Source: Entrophospora sp. SA101
Taxonomy: Eukaryota; Glomeromycota; Glomeromycetes; Entrophosporales; Entrophosporaceae
Direction: 5' to 3'
DNA length: 64,000 nt
Assembly (NCBI GenBank): GCA_958430865.1
Contig: CAUDNR010000136.1
Location: forward strand, 53,766-117,765
Below, piece after piece: positions 1-11,238 of the stretch. The notes below the pieces were generated by a model, which saw only the letters and a list, made by a program, of their open reading frames with translations, was not told where the DNA came from and did no database searches. The position numbers and the translations under genes were made by a program. The stretch's first letter is position 1; each line of letters begins with the position of its first letter.

Positions 1-42
1 AACAACTGTTGGTGAAGTGATTGTTGACAAAATGGATCAATG
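1..42. repeat. Fragment of a GTCGAC-type dispersed repeat
   Basis: The stretch resembles the repeat arms near 41.7, 42.06, 44.4 and 45.02 kb: the word GTGATTGTTGACAAAATGG matches the arm at 45020-45065 apart from C-to-T type changes. It is cut by the window edge. The following DNA to about 570 shows no gene I recognise. Confidence 0.4.
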
Positions 43-573
43 TTTTATGTTAACGTTTATTTTTACGTTATCAAATTCACAATTTTGATTGGTCGATCAA
101 CAATTGCATGGGTTAAATTGAATCCATTGAATCGTGTATTTTTTTTGTTATTGTGATGCTATGAAACACTTGGCGCAGTGGTATTTTTATTTTTCGACCA
201 TCTTGTATAACGTTGTGTGATGATAAATGATTTCATGGTTTGAATGTGCTCATTGTCTGTAAACTTGATTGCTTGATGATGGGCAGGGACGTCGTAGAAA
301 GTTGAGTTCCGTGTGCTGAAATGGCCTGAGAGGAATTTCTCTACAAAAAAAAAGGAAAAAAAAATCTGGGGACGACCGCCCTATTTGTATTTTTTTTTGA
401 ATTGATAAAATAGACTATTATTGTCTTGACCCTGAGTGATGCCGTTGTGTGAGTAAAAGGCACGAAGCTCACTGTCATGTTTTCGTTTAAAAACTTGTTA
501 ATTAATATCAACGATAGTAAAATTGTACAACATAATAATAATAATAATTATTATTATTATTATAATATAACTA
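43..573. other. Intergenic, no gene seen
   Basis: No open frame with protein-like content was found on either strand. The tail (about 530-565) is an (AAT/ATT) microsatellite that runs up to the MITE at 574. Confidence 0.5.
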
Positions 574-702
574 GTGTTCCATGTTGCAATCCAAAAAAGG
601 AAACAAAATGGTTGTAAAGGTGGTTGCAACCAGTGGTTGCAATCGTTTTTATATAACGCAAAGATGGTAGCAACCATCATCAAAAGTTGCAGCCGGTATC
701 CT
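574..702 (+). mobile_element. 129-bp MITE, copy 1
   Basis: This 129-bp block is repeated in inverted orientation at 2901-3029 with three mismatches. Both copies are bounded by TA dinucleotides (572-573 and 703-704 here). The ends are only weakly inverted (each has a TGCAA-containing end), and the middle carries the palindromic word GGTTGCAACC. Equal length and TA flanks in both copies point to a short non-autonomous element that uses TA targets, as Tc1/mariner elements do. No coding capacity. Confidence 0.75.
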
Positions 703-707
703 TAAAC

Positions 708-768
708 CTTGCCACAGTGGATGAACGGTACACGTAAACAAATTTTATTTAAAATCCGTTGTGGCAAG
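708..768. repeat. Small hairpin element 1
   Basis: The arm CTTGCCACAGTGGAT (708-722) pairs with ATCCGTTGTGGCAAG (754-768) with two mismatches, giving a 61-bp foldback. A related hairpin follows at 797-872. Confidence 0.6.
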
Positions 769-796
769 ATTACTAAATACTAATATAAATACTAAC

Positions 797-872
797 CTTG
801 CCACAGCAGATTTTTATATGTTTTTACATGTGACATGCAAAGCAAAAATTTTTAAAAATCCGTTATGACAAG
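797..872. repeat. Small hairpin element 2
   Basis: The left arm CTTGCCACAG.AGATTTTT and right arm AAAAATCCGTTATGACAAG form an imperfect 76-bp foldback. The terminal sequence is shared with the hairpin at 708-768, so the two are copies of one small family. Confidence 0.55.
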
Positions 873-1171
873 AGTTTGATTATTATTATTATTATTAATA
901 TATATTACATTTGATCAACCAATAAAAATTATCATAAATCACATGATATGTTTGTAAAGCTCATACATGCATATGTACATACATACATGTACGATACGTG
1001 CATGTGTACGTGTATGATTTCCAACCCTGACTGTAGCAATCAACATGATTAATACTTGATCTGGTAACTTGAGTATAAGAGATTTATTGATAAATTTTTA
1101 ATATGATATTCTTTCTCCATTACTCTATATAACTAATTCACATCTTCATTTCATCGATTTTACTAAATTGA

Positions 1172-2234
1172 TTAACATGCTTTTTTGAATGGCATTCCAT
1201 TCCTCAACCATAAATCCTGCAGATTTTTTGGAATTCTCTTTTCAACGTTTCTCTTAACAATATTCCAGAGATTCTCAATAGGATTTAAGTCAGGACTGTT
1301 TGCTGGCCAGTCCATAATGTCGGGGACATTCTCACTAATGAATGATTGGGCAAGACAGCTAGTGTATTTAGGGTCATTATCCTGTTGAAGCCGCCAATGT
1401 CTCCCCATTAGTTCTCGAATCTCAGGAATATGGTTTTCTAGGATTTCAACATAAAATTCTGCGTTCATAATATTTGTGAAACAAAAGAGGCTGGTCTTAC
1501 CCTTTATAGAAAAGTCTCCCCATGCAAATATTTAGTACGATCTTTTGGAATCCGTCATACAGGTCGCTCACTCTTGTACCATCTTTCAACAGTATTCCTA
1601 AAGAGCTGGAATGCTGTCTCGTCAGTAAATATGGTTTTATTCCAGTCATCTTCTAAGTGCTTTCGCGCCCATTCTACTCGTTGTTGTTTATGGGCTTCAG
1701 TTAACATTGGGGTGGAGTGCGGTAACTTTTTATTGTAACCAAGACTCGCCAAGTGTGCTGCAATTGTTGTATGTGAGTCCTCTACACCTTTTACAGCCAA
1801 TTTTGTTTTTATAGAACGCAGAGAAATAGTGGAGTCTCGGCATATATTCTGACCGATGTACCGTGCAATATTAGGGGTGATTTTTTTAGTACGACCAGCC
1901 CCTTTCTTATGATCTAAATTACCAATTTTTTCCAAGTTGTTATAGATAGCTCGCATTGGAATCCGTGTTGTTTTGTGGATTTCTTTAGCAGTGCGAATTC
2001 CTATGTTCCAAAAATGTAATATATTTTCTTATTGTGTTTTCGGTTTGGATTTAATCATTTTAATAAAAAAATTTTCGATATGTAGTTTTTAAAAACTTTA
2101 TATTAATAATAAAAATTAAGAGATATTTTTGACGTTTAAAATAAAAAAAGATTATCTGATTTGGCCTGATTTTGGTAAAGTTATATGAATTCAAGTTTTT
2201 ACGATTTTTTTGCCAATAATTTCTTTACACACTG
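1172..2234 (-). mobile_element. Tc1/mariner element, degenerate transposase
   Basis: A transposase reads on the minus strand from an ATG at 2058. Codon 10 is a stop (2029-2031). The N-terminal helix-turn-helix and the first catalytic Asp (FTDETAF) lie in 1555-1956. Stops and a frameshift follow between 1555 and 1469. The second Asp (QQDNDPKYT) and the Glu (SPDLNPIENLW) lie in 1172-1468. This is a DD34E-type Tc1/IS630 arrangement. Upstream, a terminal repeat starts at 2234 with CAGTGTGTAAAGAAATTATT, flanked by TA at 2235-2236. I found no matching repeat on the other side, so the left end is lost. The element is dead but each catalytic motif can still be read. Confidence 0.9.
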
Positions 2235-2641
2235 TACATTTATATAAAATAAAAGACACATACATATCAATACAAATAAAAAAAATACCTACAACCGCTT
2301 CAGAGCCAAACCATACCCAACAACATCACTCATGATTTATCATTGAACAATAGAATTGTTTTTCCAAGGGAAAAAAAAAATCAATTCGAGTCTGTCCCAA
2401 AAACGAATCTTTGTGCAACACAAAGTCCAATAATAATATTATTAATATTGATTACGTGTTTTTTTTTAAAAAAAAATTAATAAGAACGATGTCTGCTGCA
2501 GTAAGAAAAAAAAACAAGGAGTAGAGGAAACATATTTAAGCAATGAAGTAATACATGTAATATCTGATCTTTAATTTTATTTGAAGAGTTAATTTTTGAA
2601 AAAAAATTGATCTGAAGGTTTTTCTTTGTAAATATAGTGGA

Positions 2642-4292
2642 ATGAGTGATGTCACACTTGAATTAATGGAATTTCGTAATTCATGTAATGCAGATAGATT
2701 TCAATTAAAAGAAACTGATATCTCAGAGATTTTGAAAGTACAAGTCTTCTGTATTTCTTGATTCAGGCTGATATTTACTTACTCTTTTGTCTATGGTAAT
2801 TGCAAATCTTTGAACCACATTTTTTTATTTGAAGAAAATAGACCAAGTGGAATTCGTGAATATTTTGATAAAATTACATGGGAAGGTATTTTTAACAATA
2901 AGGATACCGGCTGCAACTTTTGATGATGGTTGCTACCATCTTTGCGTTATATAAAAACGATTGGAACCACTGGTTGCAACCACCTTTACAACCATTTTGT
3001 TTCCTTTTTTGGATTGCGACATGGAACATTATTTAACAATATCAGGAGTGAAATTGAATATTTTGAGCTTTCAGAAGATGATGTTGTAAGGTGCCATAAA
3101 ATATTTAAGGCAAGGTCTTTTTAAAAAAATCTTGTCAAATATACGATATAATAGTCTTTACTCTCTTTGAATTGACTAAAATCCTTCAAATGTTTGTTTA
3201 ATCAGATTGCCAATAAAAATTTCAATGAAGTCATGCCGTGTATTAGAGGATGACAAAAATTGACCAAAGATAATGAACATGATTTGGTTTTAGAATTCTT
3301 TGAGTCAATGTAAGTATTTACAAGCATATTATATTTTTGCTCATTTGAATTAATTTTGTTTACTATTTTATCATGTTGTAGTCATAATAGCCTTTCAGCA
3401 AACATGGATAAAAACATAAAGGAAGATGCCTTTGTTCACAAGACATTGGATTCTGTATTAAAAATTTTTTACCAAGATACTGCAAACACAAAACTCAAAT
3501 GGTAATTATTTTTGTGTAATAGCTTTTGATATGTGTTTCAATGACAATTATTGATCTTGTCAATTATCATTTTCAGGCCAACTGACGTTTTATAAGCATC
3601 TGCTCGTAGGAAAAAGAAGTTGACCCATCACTAAAAGGCAGAATACCAGATTTTTCTGTTGGCTATTCTTACAAAAATAGAAAAGTTGATTTATTAGTTA
3701 TGGAAGTCAAACCGCCAAGCAAGGATTCCTCTGATTTAGTTAAATTGGGAAATGAACTAAAAGATATTATTGATAAATCTGCTGAAAATGGAATTTGTTA
3801 TAATGATCTATGTCTAGGTGGATTGTTAGTGGAAGGTAAGAATTATGACTTGAATGAACAGGATTATGAATATAATTTAATCTATGCTTTTTTAAATAAT
3901 AGGTTACCAATGTTCTTTCTATATAATGGATTTGAAATACGAGGCAGTTTATCGTATGAAACATGTCGGGAAATTTTTTTTGCTCACAATTATTATAATC
4001 TTGATACAGCTCCTACAACAATTGAGCTTACGATGCAATCAAAGGTTGGTAAAAAAATTTTTTTAGAATCTCACCTTCAGATATCCTAATCTTTAATGTT
4101 TTATGATAGCTTATTTTTACACAATCAGCTAAGATAACACATAAGAAGTTGTCAGATAAGGATGAAGACTCTTTTATTTTAAGAATGAATATGACAAGAC
4201 AATCATTCCACACACCAATGAAAATACCAAACAATGTTCAAGAAATAAATCTTCAAAGGGTCCTAAAATATAATACTACTAATAATGATTAG
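2642..4292 (+). pseudogene. PD-(D/E)XK-like 'EVKPP' family gene, broken
   Basis: A multi-exon gene can be followed but is interrupted. Likely exon pieces lie at 2642-2725, 2836-2886, 3046-3112, about 3260-3311, 3382-3510, 3577-4048 and 4129-4292. The start of the 3577 exon holds a stop (TAA after PTDVL) and a frameshift before the intact stretch. The readable core has RIPDF, then about 19 residues, then MEVKPP, which fits the PD...ExK signature of PD-(D/E)XK nuclease folds. The intron 4049-4128 gives a good phase match into the last exon. Related hypothetical proteins with an EVKPP block are common in Glomeromycotina. Nuclease activity is an inference; the nonsense and frameshift argue for a pseudogene. 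The intron at about 2887-3045 holds the second MITE copy. Confidence 0.55.
2901..3029 (-). mobile_element. 129-bp MITE, copy 2, inside an intron
   Basis: Inverted copy of the element at 574-702, three differences in 129 bp, flanked by TA at 2899-2900 and 3030-3031. It fills most of an intron whose donor GTATTT is near 2887 and whose acceptor ATATCAG ends near 3045. Confidence 0.75.
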
Positions 4293-5497
4293 TAAATTAA
4301 ATTTTAACTAAAATTATTTTTAAGAATTGGCTTAGTTTATAATAATCTAATATAGAAACATTCTATTATTATTAATAGAGTTTTTTAATTTGACCCAATT
4401 CATTTAATATTTATTGCATTTAAAATTATCTTGATGTTTATTTTTAAAAAATAATCATTTTTTATTTTATTTAAATATTTTAGTGCTTCGCTCATAATAG
4501 TAGAGGCAAAAATATTTTCACAATTTAATAATTTAGTAATTCTTTTTAAACAGTGGCATATAATTCTGAGGTTTTGATTATTTGCTTTAGTAAGAAAGTA
4601 AAGGCTTGGTAATATTGATTAACCAGTGTAGTTTTAACAACGTGTAGTAAGGTTTTCGCTTAGTAAAGAAGCAAAAGGTTCAAGTTTTTGTTAAACATTT
4701 TTGTTGTGTTTAAATGTAAACGTAAGGTGTTAAGATTGATCGCAAAAGTATAGTGTTGTCGTGCTGACAAAAAATCTTGTGTTAAAATAATTGTTGTAAA
4801 CGTACAGCCGTTAAAAGAAAAGTAGTGGTTAGTTTTTAAACGGTCGAAGAAAAGTAAAAGTAAATAAAAAAAGGAACTTTAGAAGAGCCTTTGTCGCTTT
4901 CTAAAAAGGTCGTATTTATCTATTCATTATAAATCGTATCATAAAATGTGCTTAAAACGTAAAACAATCGAAATCAACCAAAGCTACATCGCAATACTAG
5001 TCCTATTTAATCCCTGAAATCTTTATTGTCTGTTTTGTTGCAAACGATAAAACAAATAAATAGTGACCAAACAATCAAGTATTGCTCGGTGTGAAAATTT
5101 ATGTTGACTAGAAATGCGTACAAATTGACAAAATTTATTATTATTAATGTATAATACTAATTTGATCACTATATTAATATATACAATATATGTATAGCAT
5201 ACGACATATATATATACAAAAAAAATATATTAATATAAATGATGTAATAATATGGTTATTTTACCTAATAAGAAATGGTAAAATGTTCCCTTGATTTTAT
5301 ATATTTTGAAGTTTTTTCATTTTCTATTTTTTTTTCCTCCTTAAAAATATTAAAAATAAACAAACATGTATAAAAATAGCAAATGTATATCACTGTTAAT
5401 ATTAAAAATACCAATAAATAAATTGATTTTTTTTTTCTTTATTTTTCTTTAAAATACGCGAAAATTTTTGTTTTTTAATAGTAAATGATCATAAAAT
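4293..5497. other. Intergenic, upstream of the F-BAR gene
   Basis: No gene seen. The part 4640-4930 is less AT-rich than its surroundings and contains several AAAGTA/GTAAAC words, but has no open frame. From 5130 on it is (TA)-rich and likely holds the promoter of the gene starting at 5498. Confidence 0.4.
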
Positions 5498-7515
5498 ATG
5501 ACTGAAATCCAAACAAATCATAATATAAAAGAAAATTATGAGCTTTTTGCTAATAATTTTTGGGTATGTTGATAATGTTGATAATGACGATGATAATCCC
5601 CAAGTATTTTTATTGATTTATTTATTTATTTAGGGTAAAGACGAAGTAGGCTATGAGACTATTATGTTACGTTTAAGACAAGCTAAACAAACATGTGAAG
5701 ATGTTAAACACATGTTTCATGAAAGGTTTATTTAATAAATATTAATATATATACACATACGTAAACAAAACTTTACTAATAATCTTTTATTGGATAAAGA
5801 TCGTTGATCGAAGAGGATTATGCTAAAAGATTAATGAAACTTTCTAAAAGTTCATTTGGAAAAGATGAGACTGGGTACATAGTACTTTTTATCATTTCAT
5901 GTCATATTTCATGTCAGAAAATAACATAATATATATATATATTTATTTAGAAATCTTCGGGATGCATTAGAAACCACAAAGCAGGAAATTGAAATAACTG
6001 CAAAAGAGCATTTAAATCTTTCTCAAAAAATTAAAAGTAAACTTGAGCAAGAATTGAATGATTTTCTTTTAAAACAAAAAGAACAAAGAAAATCACAACA
6101 ATCAATAGCAGAAAGAAGTCTACGTAATAAACTCAATCAAGCAGTTTTACTACAAAAGGTCGTCTATTATTAATATTATTCTATCATTTAAAGAAATTAT
6201 TATGTAAAATGTATGTATGTACATTATAAATATAAATATTTATATATTTATCATTCCATCTCAAAAAAAAAAAGGCAAAAGAAAAATATGATGGAGAATG
6301 TGTAAAAGTGACAGGTCTATTGGCATCCAAAAATTCGGTAATTGGAAAAGAATCTGATAAATTATCTTTGAAAATCGAAAGAACTCAAATCAATGTCAAT
6401 ACTGCAAGTCAAGAATATAGGCAATTAGTTAAAATTATGAATGATATTAACGATAAATGGATTTATGATTGGAAAATTGCTTGCGATGTATGTAAATATT
6501 TATTTATTTTGAATGATAATAATTTTTTGAACTAATTTATAAACAATTGTTAAATATTATAAATTTGTTGTAGAAATTTCAAACTTTGGAAGAAGAAAGA
6601 ATAGAACATATAAAAAAATATTTATGGGTTTATGCAAATTTTATTTCAGAAGTCTGTGTTGTAGATGATCAGGTATTATTATCTTTATCTTACAACAACA
6701 ACAATAATAATAATAATCGCTTATAATATTATTTATAATAATAATAATTACTATTAAAAAATAAGTCTTGTGAAAGGATAAGAGTTGCATTAGAATCTTG
6801 TGAAGTTAATAATGAAATACAACTGTTTATAAAAGAACATGCTACCGGCTCTGATCTCCCAGGTAATCATCGTCATCATCATCATCATCATCATCACCAT
6901 CACCATCATTCTGTTTTTATTATTATTTTTGTTCTTTATTAACACATATTTATATATATAGAATCACCAGCTTTTATAAATTTTTTCTCGGGTAATAAAG
7001 AAAATGACACGATAACAAGTAAAAGAGCTTCATTTGGTAGAATAACCGATTTACGTAATGAATCGTCGTCATCATCATCAAAGAATCATTATATACAACA
7101 ACTTCAACAAAAATTTTATCCAACTGAAGACACTAACAACATTTCTATTGATGGTGATGATAATTATAATAAATTAAATGATGACAGAGCTTCTTTATAC
7201 GCAAATACAATTTCTTCTTCAAACCTAATCAAAAACAAAAATGAATTTTCGCAAACTCCAGTTGATGATGATAAAATTGAAGAAGAGGAGGAGGAACCAA
7301 TTGATCCAAGATCAAAAAAAATGCTTTCAATTGGTAATAATGTTTTTGAAGTCGATCCAAATTGCAGTCTTGATGATAACAAGAAGTCCTTAGAAAATGA
7401 TCCAATTGTGCATGCTTTAAATAATTTGAAAATTACTGATGCAACTTCTGATAAATATCATGATGATGATGATGAACAACAATCAGTCATAACTAACCTA
7501 ATCAATAATAATAAT

Positions 7516-7549
<34 letters not shown>

Positions 7550-9502
7550 ATAATGATAATACAAAATTTGACTCTAAATCATTTAGTCAAAATCCTTTAT
7601 CAATTAATCGATCTTATGGGACAAGAAAGCCAATGCCTGTTTTAGATAAACCTCAACCACCAACACCAGTTACCAACAATATTATTAATCAAAATCAAAA
7701 TCATAATTCTGGGTATATTGATCATCGCCATAAACTACCTGAAATTCCTACTAATACCAATACCAATAATATTAATAACAACAATATTAATAACAGTTAT
7801 AATAATAACAGTTATAATAATAACAATAACAACAGTTATAACAGTTATAGTGATAATAATAATTCCAATATAAGTTCTTTGGAACAACAAATAGCCCCTA
7901 ATCAATATAACACTAATACCAACTCTAACAACAGCACTTATAATACCACTACCATCACTACTAATGCGACGAAAAATACTATCTACTCGCCTCCATCTTT
8001 ATCTTCATCTCCATCGCCATTCTCTTCTTCACCAAATCTTGTTTATCAACAACAACCACCACCACCATCACAACAATCGTCAAATTCACCTTACCTAAAT
8101 CCAATTCAAAATTCATCGGCTACAAAAATTATTCCACCATCATCATCTACTAGCAATCTAATTTCTGGTCCAGGTGATTTAAGACGTAAATCCTTATCTT
8201 CTACAGATCATGGTCCTATTTCATCACAACAACAAGATATTAAAGAAAACATGGCTAATATGCGTCCACATACTCCACTATTAAATAATCAACCTAGTAA
8301 CAACATAATACAAGGTCCAGGTGATTTAAGACGTAAATCTTTATCTTCTACAGATTATGGTCCTATTTCATCACAACAACAAGAAATCAAAGAAAACATG
8401 TCTAATATGCGTCCACATGATCCACTATTAAATAATCAACCTAGCAACAACATAATACAAGGTCCAGGCGATTTAAGGCGTAAATCCTTATCTTCTACAG
8501 ATTATGGTCCTGTTTCATCACAACAACAAGAAATTAAAGAAAACATGTCTAATATGCGTTCGCACACTCCACTACTAAATAACCAACCTAACAACAACAT
8601 AATACAAGCTCCAGGTGATTTACGTAAAAGATTGTCAATTTCAACTTCAGCTTCAACTTCAATTACTGCTATTGCCGCCAATAATATTATTAATCAACAA
8701 CAACAAGATAATTTAGTTACAAATCGTCGTAGTTCTTCGCCTAATAGTCAACAACAACGAAATACATCACCAGTTATCGGGAACAATAATAATAACAACA
8801 ATAATAAAATCGAAAGATCTGATACAATAAAAACTTCTACTACTAGTAGTAGTGGTTCAAACTCATTAGGGATATTACTTGATGCTCAAGGCCGTGTTAA
8901 GCAAGATGATCTTGCTGAAGCATATTTTAAAAATGGTGGAAAATTACCACCCGAGTCTGCTAAATTTCAACAATTGCCACCGCAACCGCGACCACCTCCA
9001 GCTGCACAAAATAAACAATTCTATAATAATAGTTATAGTAATAAAAGTAATAATAATATTAATTCATCAAATCAACCTATATTAGAATCTAATAATAGAA
9101 ACATTCCATTAAGTCAATCACCCTCGTCATCATCACCGCCATCCCATATTCCAGGAATTTTACCCAACAATCATAGCAACTACAAAAACATACAATCTCA
9201 ATCGTCCATTCGTGAAATGCAAAGAAGTAATACTATAAAAACAACATCATCACGATTATCTTCATATCAACAATTCAATTATTATAATAATACATCTACA
9301 GTTCCTCCTCATCCTCAAAATAATGCTTATCAGCAACAACCTCCTTACCAACAACAGCCATCTTACCACCAACCTTATCAAAATATTAATCAATCTTTAC
9401 CAAGGTCTCAACCTCAACTACAATCTTATAATTCACTTGCACTTCAACAACAAAATATGAATGCTTCTAAACAAAATATTCAAAGTAGACCACCGCCACC
9501 GC

Positions 9503-9537
<35 letters not shown>

Positions 9538-9939
9538 CCACAACAACCACAACAACCACAACAACCACAACAACCACAACAACAACAACAACAACAACCA
9601 CAGAAACCAAAGGCGCGATATATGGAAGATGGTAGATTGATTCAATTCTACGGTAAACATTAAAATATTATAAATATAATCGATGGAATTAATACCAATC
9701 ATCTATTTATATTTATTTATTTAATAATTTGATTAAATATTTAGTTGAAACTTTATATGAATATGAAGCAACAATTCCAGAAGAAATTTCATTTAATGCT
9801 GGTGATATAATCGCTGTTCTGGGGACTTTTCCTGATGGTTGGTGGGAAGGTGAATTATTATTAGATGGTAATGATAACGCAGAAAAAAGAAAGAAAAAAA
9901 GAGGTTTATTTCCTAGTAATTTCACAAAAGTATATGAAA

Positions 9940-9944
<5 letters not shown>
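5498..9944 (+). CDS. F-BAR and SH3 domain protein (Cdc15/Imp2/Hof1 type)
   Basis: Nine exons: 5498-5563, 5634-5725, 5800-5874, 5951-6158, 6275-6487, 6574-6672, 6766-6862, 6962-9652, 9745-9944. They join in phase to 1246 residues. Residues about 15-280 form an F-BAR domain (NNFWGKDEVGYE, then EEDYAKRLMKLSK and long coiled helices). The middle 850 residues, in one large exon, are low complexity with poly-Asn, poly-Gln and Pro runs. The last about 65 residues are an SH3 domain (LYEYEATIPEEISFNAGD ... DGWWEGEL ... GLFPSNF). F-BAR plus C-terminal SH3 is the layout of Cdc15, Imp2 and Hof1, which bind membrane and build the contractile ring and septum. A 49-residue unit is repeated at 8167-8640. The stop lies in a TGA microsatellite. 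Confidence 0.92.
8167..8640 (+). repeat. 147-bp in-frame tandem repeat in the F-BAR gene
   Basis: Units start at 8167, 8314 and 8461, with a partial fourth at 8608; the period is exactly 147 bp (49 codons). Each unit begins GPGDLRRKSLSSTD and later has SSQQQ, IKENM and LLNNQP. The fourth has diverged to APGDLRKRLSIS. Confidence 0.95.

Positions 9945-9983
<39 letters not shown>
9942..9983 (+). repeat. (TGA)n microsatellite starting at the stop codon
   Basis: About 14 uninterrupted TGA triplets. The first is the stop codon of the F-BAR/SH3 gene, so all copies are in-frame stops. Confidence 0.9.
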
Positions 9984-9984
<1 letters not shown>

Positions 9985-10070
9985 ATACATTTATTTATTT
10001 ATTTAATTTCGTATTAATTCATTAAATATATACATTTTATTGTAATTTAATAATTATTATTAAAAATAAT

Positions 10071-10523
10071 TCATGGTACAACTTGAATACCCATTCCTTT
10101 AGCTGTTGCTATAATTGATTTACAAATACTTTGTAAACTTGAACGTTTTAAATTTTCTTGATTATGTTTTATCAATGCTATTTCATAAAGTTCTTTCAAA
10201 CTTATTTTACCAACCCATTCATGACCTGCTTTACTAGCCCCTTTTTCAATTTTAGCAGCACGTTTCAATAGCCAAGTAATAGGTGGTAAGTTTGTCTCGA
10301 AAGTAAAAGTTCGATCGGGATTAATTTTTATACGAGTAGGAATGAGAGTTCCCACTTCGAACTTTTTCGTACGCTCGTTAAACAATTTACAAAATTCCAT
10401 TACTTTTATACCACGCTGACCTAATGTAGCACTAAGTGGTGGTTGTGGTGTTGCTTTTCCAGCTGGTATTAAACATTTTACTTGAGCAAGTTTTCTTTGA
10501 GCTGCTGCTGCTGCTTTAGACAT
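10071..10523 (-). CDS. MRPL11: Mitochondrial ribosomal protein uL11m
   Basis: A single-exon 150-residue protein starting MSKAAAAAQRKLAQVKCLIP. It has the uL11 N-terminal domain (LIPAGKATPQPPLSATLGQRG, then VMEFCKLFNERT) and the C-terminal domain ending AKGMGIQVV. Length is close to bacterial L11 (about 141). The family forms the stalk base of the large subunit at the GTPase centre. The ATG at 10523 is preferred over an upstream in-frame start, because the upstream extension is encoded by T-rich leader DNA. It is divergent from TIM9 with 155 bp between the start codons. The absence of a cytosolic-type L12 sequence supports the mitochondrial assignment. Confidence 0.92.
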   Translation of the reverse strand: MSKAAAAAQRKLAQVKCLIPAGKATPQPPLSATLGQRGIKVMEFCKLFNERTKKFEVGTLIPTRIKINPDRTFTFETNLPPITWLLKRAAKIEKGASKAGHEWVGKISLKELYEIALIKHNQENLKRSSLQSICKSIIATAKGMGIQVVP

Positions 10524-10678
10524 TTTTTTTTTTTTTTTGCTATAACAAATAACGATAATCAAAAAAAAAAATTTAATTTTATAAACAAAATAAATCATGT
10601 GATTTCCATCTCTTTATATAAAAAAAAAAGTAAACTGAAAAAAAAAAATCATATTTAATAAAGATCAATTGAAAAAAA
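10524..10678. promoter_or_regulatory. Shared divergent promoter, uL11m / TIM9
   Basis: The 155 bp between the two start codons must hold both promoters and leaders. It contains long A and T runs and a TATATAAAA-like word near 10614-10622. No other element was recognised. Confidence 0.55.
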
Positions 10679-11238
10679 ATGGACTTTCAAATGTACAATG
10701 ATGCTGAAAGAGCTCATATTCAAAAATCAATTGAGCAAAAACAGGTAAAAAAAAAAAAGGAAATGTATTTAATTTTAATTTTTAAATCCTTCCTTACTTA
10801 TTATTTATTTATTACTATTACCATAATATAAAAAAAGGTTAGAGATTTGATGAAATTTTATACGAATTTGGTAGAAAGATGTTTTAACGATTGTATTAAT
10901 GATTTCACATCAAAAGCATTAAATACAAAAGAAGTATGTGTATATTTATATATAGATATATATATTACTAGTATACACCACTTCACTATTAAAAATCAAA
11001 TTAAAAAAATATCTTTCTTTTTTTAATTTAATCTAAGGTTACATGTGTGAATAGGTGTGCAGAAAAATTTTTAAAACATAATGATAGAGTTGGACAACGA
11101 TGGGCAGAATTAAATCAACAAATGGTACAACAACAAATGGAACAATCTTCTCAACAAAGTAATAGTGGTGTTGGTAGTGCTGGTGTTGGTAGTGTTGGTG
11201 GAGTTAGCAGCGGTGGTGGTGGTTGGTTTGGTAGATAA
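10679..11238 (+). CDS. TIM9: Mitochondrial import chaperone Tim9
   Basis: Three exons (10679-10744, 10838-10933, 11038-11238) give 120 residues. The twin CX3C motif is complete: CFNDC and CVNRC, 15 residues apart, as in Tim9. The words [12 protein letters not shown] and [13 protein letters not shown] are also Tim9-like. Tim9 pairs with Tim10 in the intermembrane space to escort hydrophobic proteins to TIM22 and the outer membrane. The core ends near residue 90; after it comes a Gln-rich then Gly/Val/Ser-rich tail of about 30 residues that is unusual for small Tims (about 80-100 residues). Introns are phase 0 with GTAAAA/GTATGT donors. Confidence 0.95.

Noticed and set aside
9433..9702. Leu/Trp-rich minus-strand ORF
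   Set aside because: Antisense shadow of the poly-Gln/Pro coding repeat of the F-BAR gene.
9729..9944. SH3 ORF as a separate small gene
   Set aside because: A good donor (9653) and acceptor (9744) join it in phase to the upstream F-BAR exon; the combined layout is a known family.
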